A DNA stretch of 13,208 nt from JAEUKQ01 sp044227605 (lineage in GTDB: Bacteria > Pseudomonadota > Alphaproteobacteria > JAEUKQ01): the NCBI GenBank assembly GCA_044227605.1, contig JBGAWJ010000034.1:1-13208 (forward strand). Reading direction: 5' to 3'. This document shows, in pieces, positions 1 to 6,553 of the stretch. The notes beneath the pieces were generated by a model. The model searched no databases. It had not been told where the DNA came from and saw nothing but the letters and a program-made list of their open reading frames with translations. Both the position numbers and the translations under genes were made by a program. Within the stretch, counting starts at the first letter, position 1; every line of letters starts with the position of its first letter.

Positions 1-840
1 TTTTTCAGGCGTACAAATAATTTTTAAAATCCCCACTCCAGATCGCCTAGCGGCTCTTGCTGCTAATTTTGCCGCTCCGGTCATTGTACCCGCAATAATA
101 AAGGCCGTACCGTGGTGATATTTATGTTGTTCCGGTCGTGAAAAAGGAATAAGTCCTTTCCAGATACTTGGGTTATTCAAAAAAAGATTTAAAGAATGAT
201 CCCAATATTTACCAATCCCGATATCAATGACTCTCAGTTGGCCAATGTAATTTCTACCTGGTAAGAGAAATTGGCCAATTTTAGCTTTCGTAAAAGTGAT
301 AGTGTGAGCTGCTTTAAAAGCCTTTCCCATAATCTCACCATTATCTGCATGAACGCCAGTGGGCATATCGATGGAAATTATGGGTAAATTCGTTTTCTCG
401 ATTTTTTCCATAAATTCAATAAGATCATTGTTGACCTTTTTATTTAAACCAATACCAAAAATTGCATCAACAATGATTGGATGATCTTTGAAAAGATTTC
501 CGTCGATCGGCATGCGCTTGAAGGATGTGGGGTAAACCGATAATTTCTTTGATAAAAGAACATTATCGTCATCCTGCTGTTGCGCCCAATATACCGATAT
601 TACGGAAATTTTCCAACCAGATAACCGAAGAAAGAAAGCAGTATATAATCCGTCCTTGCCATTATTCCCTGGTCCACACAAAACAACCGCATGACCAGGG
701 CAATAGAGAGTATTGATTGCTTCCGTAGTCTTATAAGCAGCTTTTAAGACCAGGGTTTCATGGTTTTCGCCAGCTGCAAGTGCTTTATCTTCAGCAAGAC
801 GGATATTAGCTACATTTGTAAGGTTGAAATCTTCTATCAC
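1..840 (-). CDS. nnr: bifunctional NAD(P)H-hydrate epimerase / ADP-dependent dehydratase (N-terminal part; 3' end beyond the left edge)
   Basis: The frame is open for 280 codons from GTG at 838-840 to the left edge, so the C-terminus is missing. Members of this family repair hydrated NADH/NADPH: the N-terminal YjeF domain epimerises NAD(P)HX and the C-terminal ribokinase-like domain dehydrates it. Visible: the nucleotide loop CGPGNNGKDG (residues 55-64), then DAIFGIG, IDMPTG with the conserved Asp, a PGRNYIG segment, and DIGIG closing the epimerase domain. HKYHHGTAFIIAG and TGAAKLAARAARRSG then begin the dehydratase domain. The usual loop is NNGGDG; here the second Gly is Lys62. No ATG lies near the expected N-terminus. 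GTG gives the right length, but no clear ribosome binding site precedes it and the frame stays open upstream into the ctrA end, so the start is uncertain. It begins 28 bases after the ctrA stop. Confidence 0.88.
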   Translation of the reverse strand, partial: MIEDFNLTNVANIRLAEDKALAAGENHETLVLKAAYKTTEAINTLYCPGHAVVLCGPGNNGKDGLYTAFFLRLSGWKISVISVYWAQQQDDDNVLLSKKLSVYPTSFKRMPIDGNLFKDHPIIVDAIFGIGLNKKVNNDLIEFMEKIEKTNLPIISIDMPTGVHADNGEIMGKAFKAAHTITFTKAKIGQFLLPGRNYIGQLRVIDIGIGKYWDHSLNLFLNNPSIWKGLIPFSRPEQHKYHHGTAFIIAGTMTGAAKLAARAARRSGVGILKIICTPEK

Positions 841-868
841 ATTTTTTAAAGATGAATATATGTGTGGG

Positions 869-1552
869 TTAATTTTTTGCAGCTGTTGCCAACAGCGGTT
901 CCTTTAAAGAATACCCCCTGCCCCATACAGTATCGATATATTCCTCGCCACTTGCTTTACTCAGTTTTTTACGCAGTTTGCAAACAAAGACGTCAACTAT
1001 TTTACCCTCCGGCTCATCCATCCCATTATACAGGTGATTTAATATCACTTCTTTGGTGATGGTGTTTCCCCTTCTAATCGATAGCAATTCCAAAAGGCTG
1101 TATTCTTTATTTGTCAAAGGAATTGTCTTGCCAGCGATTTCTACCTTTCTTTCTTGCAAATCAACGGTCATCTTTCCAACTTTGATGACAGAATGTGGAT
1201 GCCCTTGTGAGCGCCTAACAATGGCTTGAATACGTGCAATCAATTCTTTTGCGTTGAAAGGCTTCGTTAAATAATCATCAGCACCGAACCCTAGCCCTTT
1301 AATTTTATTATCTAATTGGGTTTCTCCAGATAAAATTAATACTGGCGTTTTTATTTTGGCACTTCTTAATTTTTTAAGAACTTCATACCCATCCATGTCG
1401 GGCAGTTTTAAATCGAGTATAATAATATCGTAATCATATATCTTTCCAAGATCTAAGCCATCTTCCCCAGTATCAGTAGTATCGACAACGAATTTTTCAG
1501 TTTCAAGTATTAATTTAATACTTGGGACTATTTGTGAAAATTTACTAATTTT
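869..1552 (-). CDS. ctrA: CtrA-type OmpR/PhoB-family response regulator with a disrupted 5' end (possible pseudogene or sequence error)
   Basis: The frame is open from the codon after TAA 1555-1553 down to TAA 871-869 (227 codons, close to the ~231 of Caulobacter CtrA). The first ATG, with no GTG or TTG before it, is at 1396. Starting there would remove the phospho-acceptor Asp (codon 1414-1412, in ILDLKLPDMDG). CtrA similarity clearly extends upstream of that ATG (GKIYDYDIIILDL; TGEDGLDLG), so I extend the feature. Receiver features present: the Asp, the switch Ser in LILSGE and the Lys in DDYLTKPF. The C-terminal winged helix is CtrA-like: TNKEYSLLELLSIRRGNT, NHLYNGMDEPEGKIVDVF, VWGRGYSL. 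Missing: the first strand with its acidic pair (about MRVLLIEDD), where this frame reads KISKF after a stop. CtrA controls cell-cycle and often motility genes. The protein ends TAAKN, not the Ala-Ala that ClpXP recognises in Caulobacter. The family call is firm; whether a functional protein is made is not. Confidence 0.8.
   Translation of the reverse strand, partial: KISKFSQIVPSIKLILETEKFVVDTTDTGEDGLDLGKIYDYDIIILDLKLPDMDGYEVLKKLRSAKIKTPVLILSGETQLDNKIKGLGFGADDYLTKPFNAKELIARIQAIVRRSQGHPHSVIKVGKMTVDLQERKVEIAGKTIPLTNKEYSLLELLSIRRGNTITKEVILNHLYNGMDEPEGKIVDVFVCKLRKKLSKASGEEYIDTVWGRGYSLKEPLLATAAKN
1504..1524. repeat. 9-bp inverted repeat inside the start of ctrA
   Basis: CAAGTATTA (1504-1512) and its exact reverse complement TAATACTTG (1516-1524) are separated by ATT. 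It lies in codons corresponding to receiver residues about 14-21 of ctrA, right beside the region where the N-terminus is disrupted. It could form a short hairpin in the transcript or be a dimeric protein site. It is AT-rich, so chance is possible. Confidence 0.5.
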
Positions 1553-1633
1553 TTAATTATATATTCATTACAGCTAATGTACATGACCTTTAGGTAAGAA
1601 TAAATCATTTTTTGCTATCAGATTTTTACAATG

Positions 1634-2266
1634 TTAGATCGTCAATTGGTATACTAGTTGCACCAGGTTAGGCAGCTTATTAACTTTGGCACTTATAGAA
1701 AAAGTGCTTGTATAGGCCGCAAGTAAAGCCCATAAAACTTTTTTCGTTGTCAAGGGATCTGGGGCATCAAATTTAGCAAAGAACCTATCTAAATCTTCTG
1801 TCCAACGGATATCACCTGCCTGTAACTCGCAAGTCAGTGTTGATTTGTTTTCGCTAATTTTAATTACCCCCCCTCTAGGCATTGCGTCGGGTAGATTTAT
1901 CAAGGTTAGTAATAGTAATCGTGATACAAACAATTTTGTTTCCAGCAATACGAATTTCTCTGGCCATATAATCTGTATTTTTGTTCCGGCAAAATATTGA
2001 TTGGCTGTATTTTTAATTTCTTGTAGAGGAATATGTTTGTCGCGGTATCCCATTCCCAGCGATAAACGGAAATATTGTAATAACGCCAATGCTCGCATGC
2101 TGCCTTCTTTAGCTAAAGGAATAATCTGGTCAAGCATTTCAGTATTTTTACCGTCATCACCCTCCAGCAGTTCTAAGCCATTTGCAATGGCAGAAACAGG
2201 GCTGATGATATCATGACACAGCCGGGAAACTAATAATTCTGAAATTTCTAGGATATTGTTGGTCAT
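1634..2266 (-). CDS. chpT: histidine phosphotransferase ChpT
   Basis: A 210-residue protein resembling ChpT, the dimeric phosphotransferase that in Alphaproteobacteria passes phosphate from the hybrid kinase CckA to CtrA and CpdR. The signature is at the N-terminus: SRLCHDIISPVSAIANGLELL, with the phospho-accepting His at residue 18. A degenerate kinase-like ATPase fold follows, with ALLQYFRLSLG in the second helix of the dimerisation hairpin. A good ribosome binding site (AGGGA, 2279-2275) sits 8 bases before ATG 2266, which supports this start. It lies 40 bases downstream of the COQ10-like gene and directly upstream of the CtrA-like gene, its expected partner. The C-terminal half is poorly conserved in this family, so the call rests mainly on the N-terminal half. 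Confidence 0.88.
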   Translation of the reverse strand: MTNNILEISELLVSRLCHDIISPVSAIANGLELLEGDDGKNTEMLDQIIPLAKEGSMRALALLQYFRLSLGMGYRDKHIPLQEIKNTANQYFAGTKIQIIWPEKFVLLETKLFVSRLLLLTLINLPDAMPRGGVIKISENKSTLTCELQAGDIRWTEDLDRFFAKFDAPDPLTTKKVLWALLAAYTSTFSISAKVNKLPNLVQLVYQLTI

Positions 2267-2282
2267 GGATAAATTCCCTGCG

Positions 2283-2302
2283 CCAATAAAATTGGGCCAA
2301 TA
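2283..2302. repeat. alternating CCAAT/ATTGG half-sites between the COQ10-like gene and chpT
   Basis: CCAAT (2283-2287), ATTGG (2291-2295) and CCAAT (2298-2302) follow each other in the 40-base gap just upstream of the chpT ribosome binding site. Either outer copy could pair with the middle one, giving two mutually exclusive 5-bp stems. It is short and may be chance. Confidence 0.25.
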
Positions 2303-2306
2303 AAAA

Positions 2307-2756
2307 TTATTTTAGGTGTTTTTGATGATATAATTGCCATGCTCGCTTCTCAAATGCGTTGGTCAATTTACGCATGGCTTCCGCAAAGAAAATAGCAGAC
2401 AACGTTTGCAATAGGCTAGAACGAAATTGATAACGAATGGTAAAATCTAGATTACAGCCACCATTCTCTTCAGCAATAAAACGCCACCTATTTTCTAAAT
2501 ATTCAAATGGCCCATGGAGATACTCTATATCAATAATAAATTCTTCACGTTTTAAGTAAACGCGTGTCATAAACCGTTCTTTTACCATTTTGAAGCCCAC
2601 AATCATGTTGGCTTCGATGAAGTTTGAGGTTTGTTTCATGATTTTGCAAGCCAAACACCAGGGTAAAAATTCTGGGTATTTTTCAACATCAGCAACCAAT
2701 TCAAACAGTTGCTGGGGAGTGTAAGGCAAATATTTATATTCTTGATGAGAGGGCAT
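2307..2756 (-). CDS. COQ10/RatA-family START-domain protein (type II toxin-antitoxin RatA-like; probable ubiquinone-binding protein)
   Basis: A 149-residue single START-like (SRPBCC, polyketide cyclase) domain. The N-terminal pattern LPYTPQQLFELVADVEKYPE (residues 10-29), then FLPWC, is diagnostic of the COQ10/RatA/YfjG family. In mitochondria COQ10 binds ubiquinone and supports respiration. The E. coli RatA name comes from a reported effect on ribosome subunit association. In Alphaproteobacteria this gene commonly follows lipA, as here. No partner antitoxin gene is adjacent, so I favour a quinone or lipid-binding role over a toxin role (inference). GTG at 2759 and ATG at 2756 are both possible; I choose ATG because it gives the usual MPxH start and has GGGA 8 bases upstream. 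Confidence 0.85.
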   Translation of the reverse strand: MPSHQEYKYLPYTPQQLFELVADVEKYPEFLPWCLACKIMKQTSNFIEANMIVGFKMVKERFMTRVYLKREEFIIDIEYLHGPFEYLENRWRFIAEENGGCNLDFTIRYQFRSSLLQTLSAIFFAEAMRKLTNAFEKRAWQLYHQKHLK

Positions 2757-2778
2757 CACCTACATCCCATTTTTATGC

Positions 2779-2809
2779 CCGATTTACTAAGAAACAGGTT
2801 GTAAATCGG
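2779..2809 (-). other. hairpin spanning the lipA stop codon
   Basis: On the minus strand CCGATTTAC (2809-2801) is followed by 13 bases and its exact complement GTAAATCGG (2787-2779). The stem has 9 pairs, with one more possible G-U pair. The lipA stop (2789-2787) lies at the loop edge and the next gene starts about 20 bases beyond the stem. No U-run follows, so it is not a standard terminator. It could be an intra-operon processing or stability element, or could affect translation of the COQ10-like gene. Confidence 0.5.
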
Positions 2810-3755
2810 ATATTTGGGATGCAATTTTTTCTAATCTTGCTGTACGCAATTTCAAAAAATCTTTATCCGCATGATAAGATGAACGGGTCAATGGCGAAGA
2901 CGAAACCAATAAAAACCCTTTTCCGTAAGCGGCTTCCTCATAAGACTTAAATTCCTCGGGGGTTACAAATTTAGCAACGGCTGCATGTTTTAAAGTCGGT
3001 TGCATATATTGGCCAATAGTTAAAAAATCGACATTCGCCACCCGTAAATCATCCATCACTTGTAGCATTTCTTGTCGTTCTTCCCCTAATCCCACCATCA
3101 ACCCTGATTTCGTAAAAATGGTAGGGTCAAGCTTTTTAACCTGTGATAAGAGTTGTAGTGAGTGAAAATAGCGGGCTCCCGGTCTAATGGTCGTGTAAAG
3201 TCTTGGCACAGTTTCCAAATTATGATTATATACGTCAGGTTTTGCTTTTACGACAATTTCTATAGCCTTTTCTTTTCGAAGAAAATCAGGAGTTAGAACC
3301 TCAATGGTTGTTTGTGAGGACGTTTTTCGAATTGCCCTGATCACTTCAGCAAAATGTTTGGCCCCCCCATCTTCCAGATCATCCCGGTCAACCGATGTGA
3401 TAACTACATGGCTTAATTTCAATTTGGAGATGGCTTCTGCTACTTTTTCTGGCTCGTGCGGGTCCAATAAATCGGGCTTGCCAGTGGCAACATTGCAAAA
3501 AGCGCAAGCCCTCGTACACACACTGCCTAGGATCATAAAAGTTGCATGCTTTTTTTTCCAACATTCCCCAATATTAGGGCAAGCGGCTTCCTCACAAACA
3601 GTATTTAACTTAAGTTCACGCATTAACAAGCGTGTTTCATGATATTCCGGTGATGTGGGTGCTTTAACCCTCAACCAATCTGGTTTCCGAGGCGAAGGGC
3701 GATCAGCAAGCCCTATCTTTTCCGGGTGGCGTATTTTTGTTAGTTCATTGGCCAT
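2787..3755 (-). CDS. lipA: lipoyl synthase LipA
   Basis: A radical SAM enzyme that inserts two sulfurs into octanoyl groups on lipoyl domains, making the cofactor required by PDH and other 2-oxoacid dehydrogenases. Counting from ATG 3755 (322 residues), the auxiliary 4Fe-4S cysteines are C54, C59 and C65 (CEEAACPNIGECW) and the SAM-cluster cysteines are C80, C84 and C87 (CTRACAFC). The C-terminal RSSY motif is at 291-294; its first Ser ligates the auxiliary cluster in the family. An ATG at 3782 would add nine residues but has no ribosome binding site; GAGGG (3771-3767) precedes ATG 3755, and the family usually starts near this length. The lpd stop ends 33 bases upstream. Placement directly behind the lipoylated PDH genes fits its job. 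Confidence 0.95.
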   Translation of the reverse strand: MANELTKIRHPEKIGLADRPSPRKPDWLRVKAPTSPEYHETRLLMRELKLNTVCEEAACPNIGECWKKKHATFMILGSVCTRACAFCNVATGKPDLLDPHEPEKVAEAISKLKLSHVVITSVDRDDLEDGGAKHFAEVIRAIRKTSSQTTIEVLTPDFLRKEKAIEIVVKAKPDVYNHNLETVPRLYTTIRPGARYFHSLQLLSQVKKLDPTIFTKSGLMVGLGEERQEMLQVMDDLRVANVDFLTIGQYMQPTLKHAAVAKFVTPEEFKSYEEAAYGKGFLLVSSSPLTRSSYHADKDFLKLRTARLEKIASQISDLQPVS

Positions 3756-3766
3756 ATCAAACCATG

Positions 3767-3771
3767 CCCTC
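3767..3771 (-). promoter_or_regulatory. ribosome binding site deciding the lipA start
   Basis: GAGGG lies 11 bases before ATG 3755, a slightly long spacing. The alternative ATG at 3782 has only AT-rich sequence in front. This favours the shorter LipA. Confidence 0.5.
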
Positions 3772-3788
3772 AATCTTAACATTTAACA

Positions 3789-5189
3789 TTAAAAATGGAT
3801 TGTTTGATTATAAGCATTTAATACAGATTCATGCATCATTTCAGATAATGTCGGATGGGCAAAAATGGTATTAATCAATTCCTGCTCAGTTGTTTCTAAA
3901 GTTTTGGCAATGGTATATCCTTGGATCAATTCTGTCACCTCGGCCCCAATCATATGGGCACCCAATAATTCCCCCGTTTGGGCGTCAAAAATTGTTTTAA
4001 TAAAACCTTCAACTTCACCCAATGCAATGGCTTTTCCATTGCCTATAAAGGGAAATTTGCCTACCTTGATTGCTCGGCCAGCTGCTTTTAGTGCTTGCTC
4101 GGTTAGCCCAACACTGGCAATTTGTGGCATTGAATATGTACAAGCAGGAATATTAGATAAGTTGATAGGATGTGCAGATTTAAGGCCAGCGATCTTTTCC
4201 ACACAAATAACACCTTCATGACTTGCTTTATGGGCCAACCAAGGCGCTCCTGCTACATCACCGATGGCATAAATTCCCTTTACATTGGTTCTGCACCATT
4301 CATCTGTTTTAATGTGGCCTTTGGTTAATTCGACCGATAATTGTTCCAAACCCAAATCTTCTGTATTGGCCGCAATGCCTATGGCCACAATAATCCTATC
4401 AGCGGTCAATCTTATTTCATGTTGGGAAGTTTTAACGGTTGCAGAAACAGCATTAGCCGTTTTATCTATTTTGGTAACAGTACTATTGGTATAAAATCTA
4501 ATCCTTTTCTTTTCAAATATCTTTTGTGCAGCAGCTGAAATTTCATCATCTTCCACCGGTAAGATTTTATTTTGCATTTCAATAACGCTGACTTGGGAAC
4601 CCAAAGCATTATAAAAACTGGCAAATTCAATTCCTATGGCCCCACTACCAATAACGATTAATGATTTAGGTAATTCGGTTGGGATCATGGCTTCTTTATA
4701 AGTCCAAACCAATTTGCCATCGGGTTGCAAATGAGGCAATGTTTTTGCACGGGCTCCTGTGGCAACGATGATATGGGAGGCTTCAATGTTCGTTGTCGTC
4801 GTGGCGGAAACCACAGATATTTTTCCTGCCGCAGTTATCTTCCCCCTTCCATCAAGAACTATAACGTTATTCTTTTTTAATAGATGTTTAATACCACTTG
4901 AAAGTTGCCCAGCAATTTTACGACTTCTGTCAACCAAAGATTTCAAATCAAACCCAACTTCTTTTACCGTCAACCCATAATCTTTCGCATGTAGTATGGA
5001 TTGATAAACCTCTGCGCTACGAAGCAATGCTTTAGTAGGAATACAACCCCAATTTAGGCAAATGCCGCCTAAATGTTCTTTTTCAATCAATACAACTTTT
5101 AACCCTAATTGAGCCGCGCGGATGGCTGTAACATATCCACCAGGGCCGCCTCCGATAATTGCTAAATCAAACGTCTGTAAATTTGTCAT
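3789..5189 (-). CDS. lpdA: dihydrolipoyl dehydrogenase (PDH E3 subunit)
   Basis: A 466-residue FAD-dependent disulfide oxidoreductase that reoxidises dihydrolipoyl groups on the PDH E2 (and E1-beta) lipoyl domains with NAD+. Domains in order: FAD-binding GGGPGG (residues 13-18), redox disulfide C44/C49 in GGICLNWGCIPTK, NAD-binding VIGSGAIGIEFASF around 180, a second FAD contact YAIGDV near 310, and the dimerisation domain. The catalytic pair is His445 and Glu450 (AHPTLSE). There is no fused lipoyl domain. The start ATG 5189 is 17 bases after the E2 stop, with a weak AAGTGG ahead, so it may be translated partly by coupling. The full normal length and all key residues are present. Its place inside the pdh run says it is the PDH-dedicated E3, though it may also serve other complexes. 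Confidence 0.96.
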   Translation of the reverse strand: MTNLQTFDLAIIGGGPGGYVTAIRAAQLGLKVVLIEKEHLGGICLNWGCIPTKALLRSAEVYQSILHAKDYGLTVKEVGFDLKSLVDRSRKIAGQLSSGIKHLLKKNNVIVLDGRGKITAAGKISVVSATTTTNIEASHIIVATGARAKTLPHLQPDGKLVWTYKEAMIPTELPKSLIVIGSGAIGIEFASFYNALGSQVSVIEMQNKILPVEDDEISAAAQKIFEKKRIRFYTNSTVTKIDKTANAVSATVKTSQHEIRLTADRIIVAIGIAANTEDLGLEQLSVELTKGHIKTDEWCRTNVKGIYAIGDVAGAPWLAHKASHEGVICVEKIAGLKSAHPINLSNIPACTYSMPQIASVGLTEQALKAAGRAIKVGKFPFIGNGKAIALGEVEGFIKTIFDAQTGELLGAHMIGAEVTELIQGYTIAKTLETTEQELINTIFAHPTLSEMMHESVLNAYNQTIHF

Positions 5190-5206
5190 AGTACCACTTA
5201 TTACTT

Positions 5207-6526
5207 TTAAAGAAGGATTGATAATGGGTCTTGGATAGTCTTTTTGAAGGCGTTCAGCAGTTCTGAGCCAATCACTCCATCAACCGCGCGGTGGTCTAAT
5301 GAAAGGGTACAAGTCATCATATTGGCAATGGCAATTGCTCCCTCTTTGACAATCGCCCGTTGTTCACCTGCACCAATTGCAAGAATGGCCGCTTGCGGAG
5401 GATTTACAACAGCAGCAAAGTTTTTAATTCCATACATTCCTAAATTTGAAATGGAAAAAGTTCCGCCCTGATATTCTTCGGGCTTTAATTTATTATCTTT
5501 CGCGCGCTGAGCCAAATCTTTCATTTCTTTTGAAATAGATAAAAGAGGTTTCTGATCAGCTCGCCTGATAATGGGGGTGATCAATCCGCCCGGTATTGCA
5601 ACAGCTACCGAAATATCAACATGGTCGTAGGAACGAAGGTAATTTTCAGCCCAAGCAACATTGGCAGTTGGGACAAGTTTTAAGGCAATAGCGGCGGCTT
5701 TGATCATAAAATCATTAAGGGATAACTTATCTTTATCCAACCTATTATTTAAATCTTGCCGAAGCTTAATCAGGCTATCTAATTCGCACTCTATGGTTAA
5801 ATAGAAATGCGGTGCTTCCCTTTTTGACTCAACCAGCCTTTTTGCAATAGTTTTACGCATATTGCTTAAAGGAAGTTCTTTATAGGGGGGAAACCATTCT
5901 TTGACAAAAGTATTGGAAGACGAAGAATACGCTGAGGTTTGAGACACAGGAGATGACAGATTATTGATGGCGGGTGTTTTATTCAGATTGTTTTCGATGT
6001 CGACTTTTACAATGCGACCATTAGGGCCCGTTCCTTGTATATTATTTAAATCCAAACCAGATATTTCTGCCATTTTTCTGGCGAGCGGGCTTACTGTAAT
6101 TTTTTCTGAAGGTAGGGATATTGAAGACGAAGGAGCAGCATGAGATTTTGTAGTGACCGGTTGCTTAAAAACAGAGGTTGACTTATTTGTGTTTTCCGAT
6201 TGCGGTGATGCACCAGCTAAAGATTGGGGCGGTGACACCCTAGAAACAGCAGCTGCCGCACTAGGTACGTTTTCTAATTTTTCACCTTCAGCTAATAAGA
6301 CAGCAATTGCGGTGTTTACCTTAACGGAATTGGTGCCAGCAGGCACAAGTATTTTGCCCAATATCCCAGAGTCTGCCGATTCCACTTCCATTGTTGCTTT
6401 ATCTGTTTCAATTTCTGCAATAACTTCTCCGGGCTTAACCCGATCGCCCTCTTTTTTATTCCACTTTACCAGATTTCCTTCTGTCATGGTTGGCGACAAA
6501 GCTGGCATCAAAACGGGGGTTGGCAT
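5207..6526 (-). CDS. pdhC: dihydrolipoyllysine acetyltransferase (PDH E2 subunit)
   Basis: A 439-residue core enzyme that transfers the acetyl group from lipoate to CoA. Domains: one lipoyl domain (1-78) with the modified Lys43 in ETDKATMEVES; a Ser/Ala/Pro-rich linker (about 85-140); a peripheral subunit-binding domain (about 145-180, VSPLARKMAEISGLDL and GTGPNGRIVKVDI); a second flexible linker; and the catalytic domain (about 210-439). Active-site HRAVDG is at 412-417, with His412 and Asp416. The reading frame could begin nine codons earlier at TTG 6553. I choose ATG 6526 because GAAGGA stands 9 bases before it and MPTPVLMPALSPTM is the standard N-terminus. The gap to the pdhB stop is 27 bases. 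E2 also has the role of holding E1 and E3, encoded on both sides. Confidence 0.96.
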   Translation of the reverse strand: MPTPVLMPALSPTMTEGNLVKWNKKEGDRVKPGEVIAEIETDKATMEVESADSGILGKILVPAGTNSVKVNTAIAVLLAEGEKLENVPSAAAAVSRVSPPQSLAGASPQSENTNKSTSVFKQPVTTKSHAAPSSSISLPSEKITVSPLARKMAEISGLDLNNIQGTGPNGRIVKVDIENNLNKTPAINNLSSPVSQTSAYSSSSNTFVKEWFPPYKELPLSNMRKTIAKRLVESKREAPHFYLTIECELDSLIKLRQDLNNRLDKDKLSLNDFMIKAAAIALKLVPTANVAWAENYLRSYDHVDISVAVAIPGGLITPIIRRADQKPLLSISKEMKDLAQRAKDNKLKPEEYQGGTFSISNLGMYGIKNFAAVVNPPQAAILAIGAGEQRAIVKEGAIAIANMMTCTLSLDHRAVDGVIGSELLNAFKKTIQDPLSILL

Positions 6527-6535
6527 GATTATTTT

Positions 6536-6541
6536 TCCTTC
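6536..6541 (-). promoter_or_regulatory. ribosome binding site deciding the pdhC start
   Basis: GAAGGA with 9 bases to ATG 6526. It lies inside the nine-codon extension that a TTG start at 6553 would give, so the extension is not needed. Confidence 0.7.
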
Positions 6542-6553
6542 AAATCTAAACAA

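Noticed and set aside
525..716. Plus-strand open frame of 63 codons
   Set aside because: It lies opposite the continuous nnr coding frame, which carries clear family motifs; the plus-strand translation resembles nothing I recognise.
1..840. Frameshifted or broken nnr, because no ATG start is found
   Set aside because: All 280 codons are open and motif order is normal; a GTG start explains it, and the missing end is only the window edge.
1553..1633. CtrA-type boxes (TTAA-N7-TTAA) upstream of ctrA
   Set aside because: TTAA occurs several times, but I found no pair at the 7-base spacing, and TTAA is expected often in such AT-rich sequence.
2307..2756. Toxin-antitoxin module suggested by the RatA name
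   Set aside because: No antitoxin-like gene is adjacent; neighbours are lipA and chpT, and the lipA pairing fits the housekeeping COQ10-like role.
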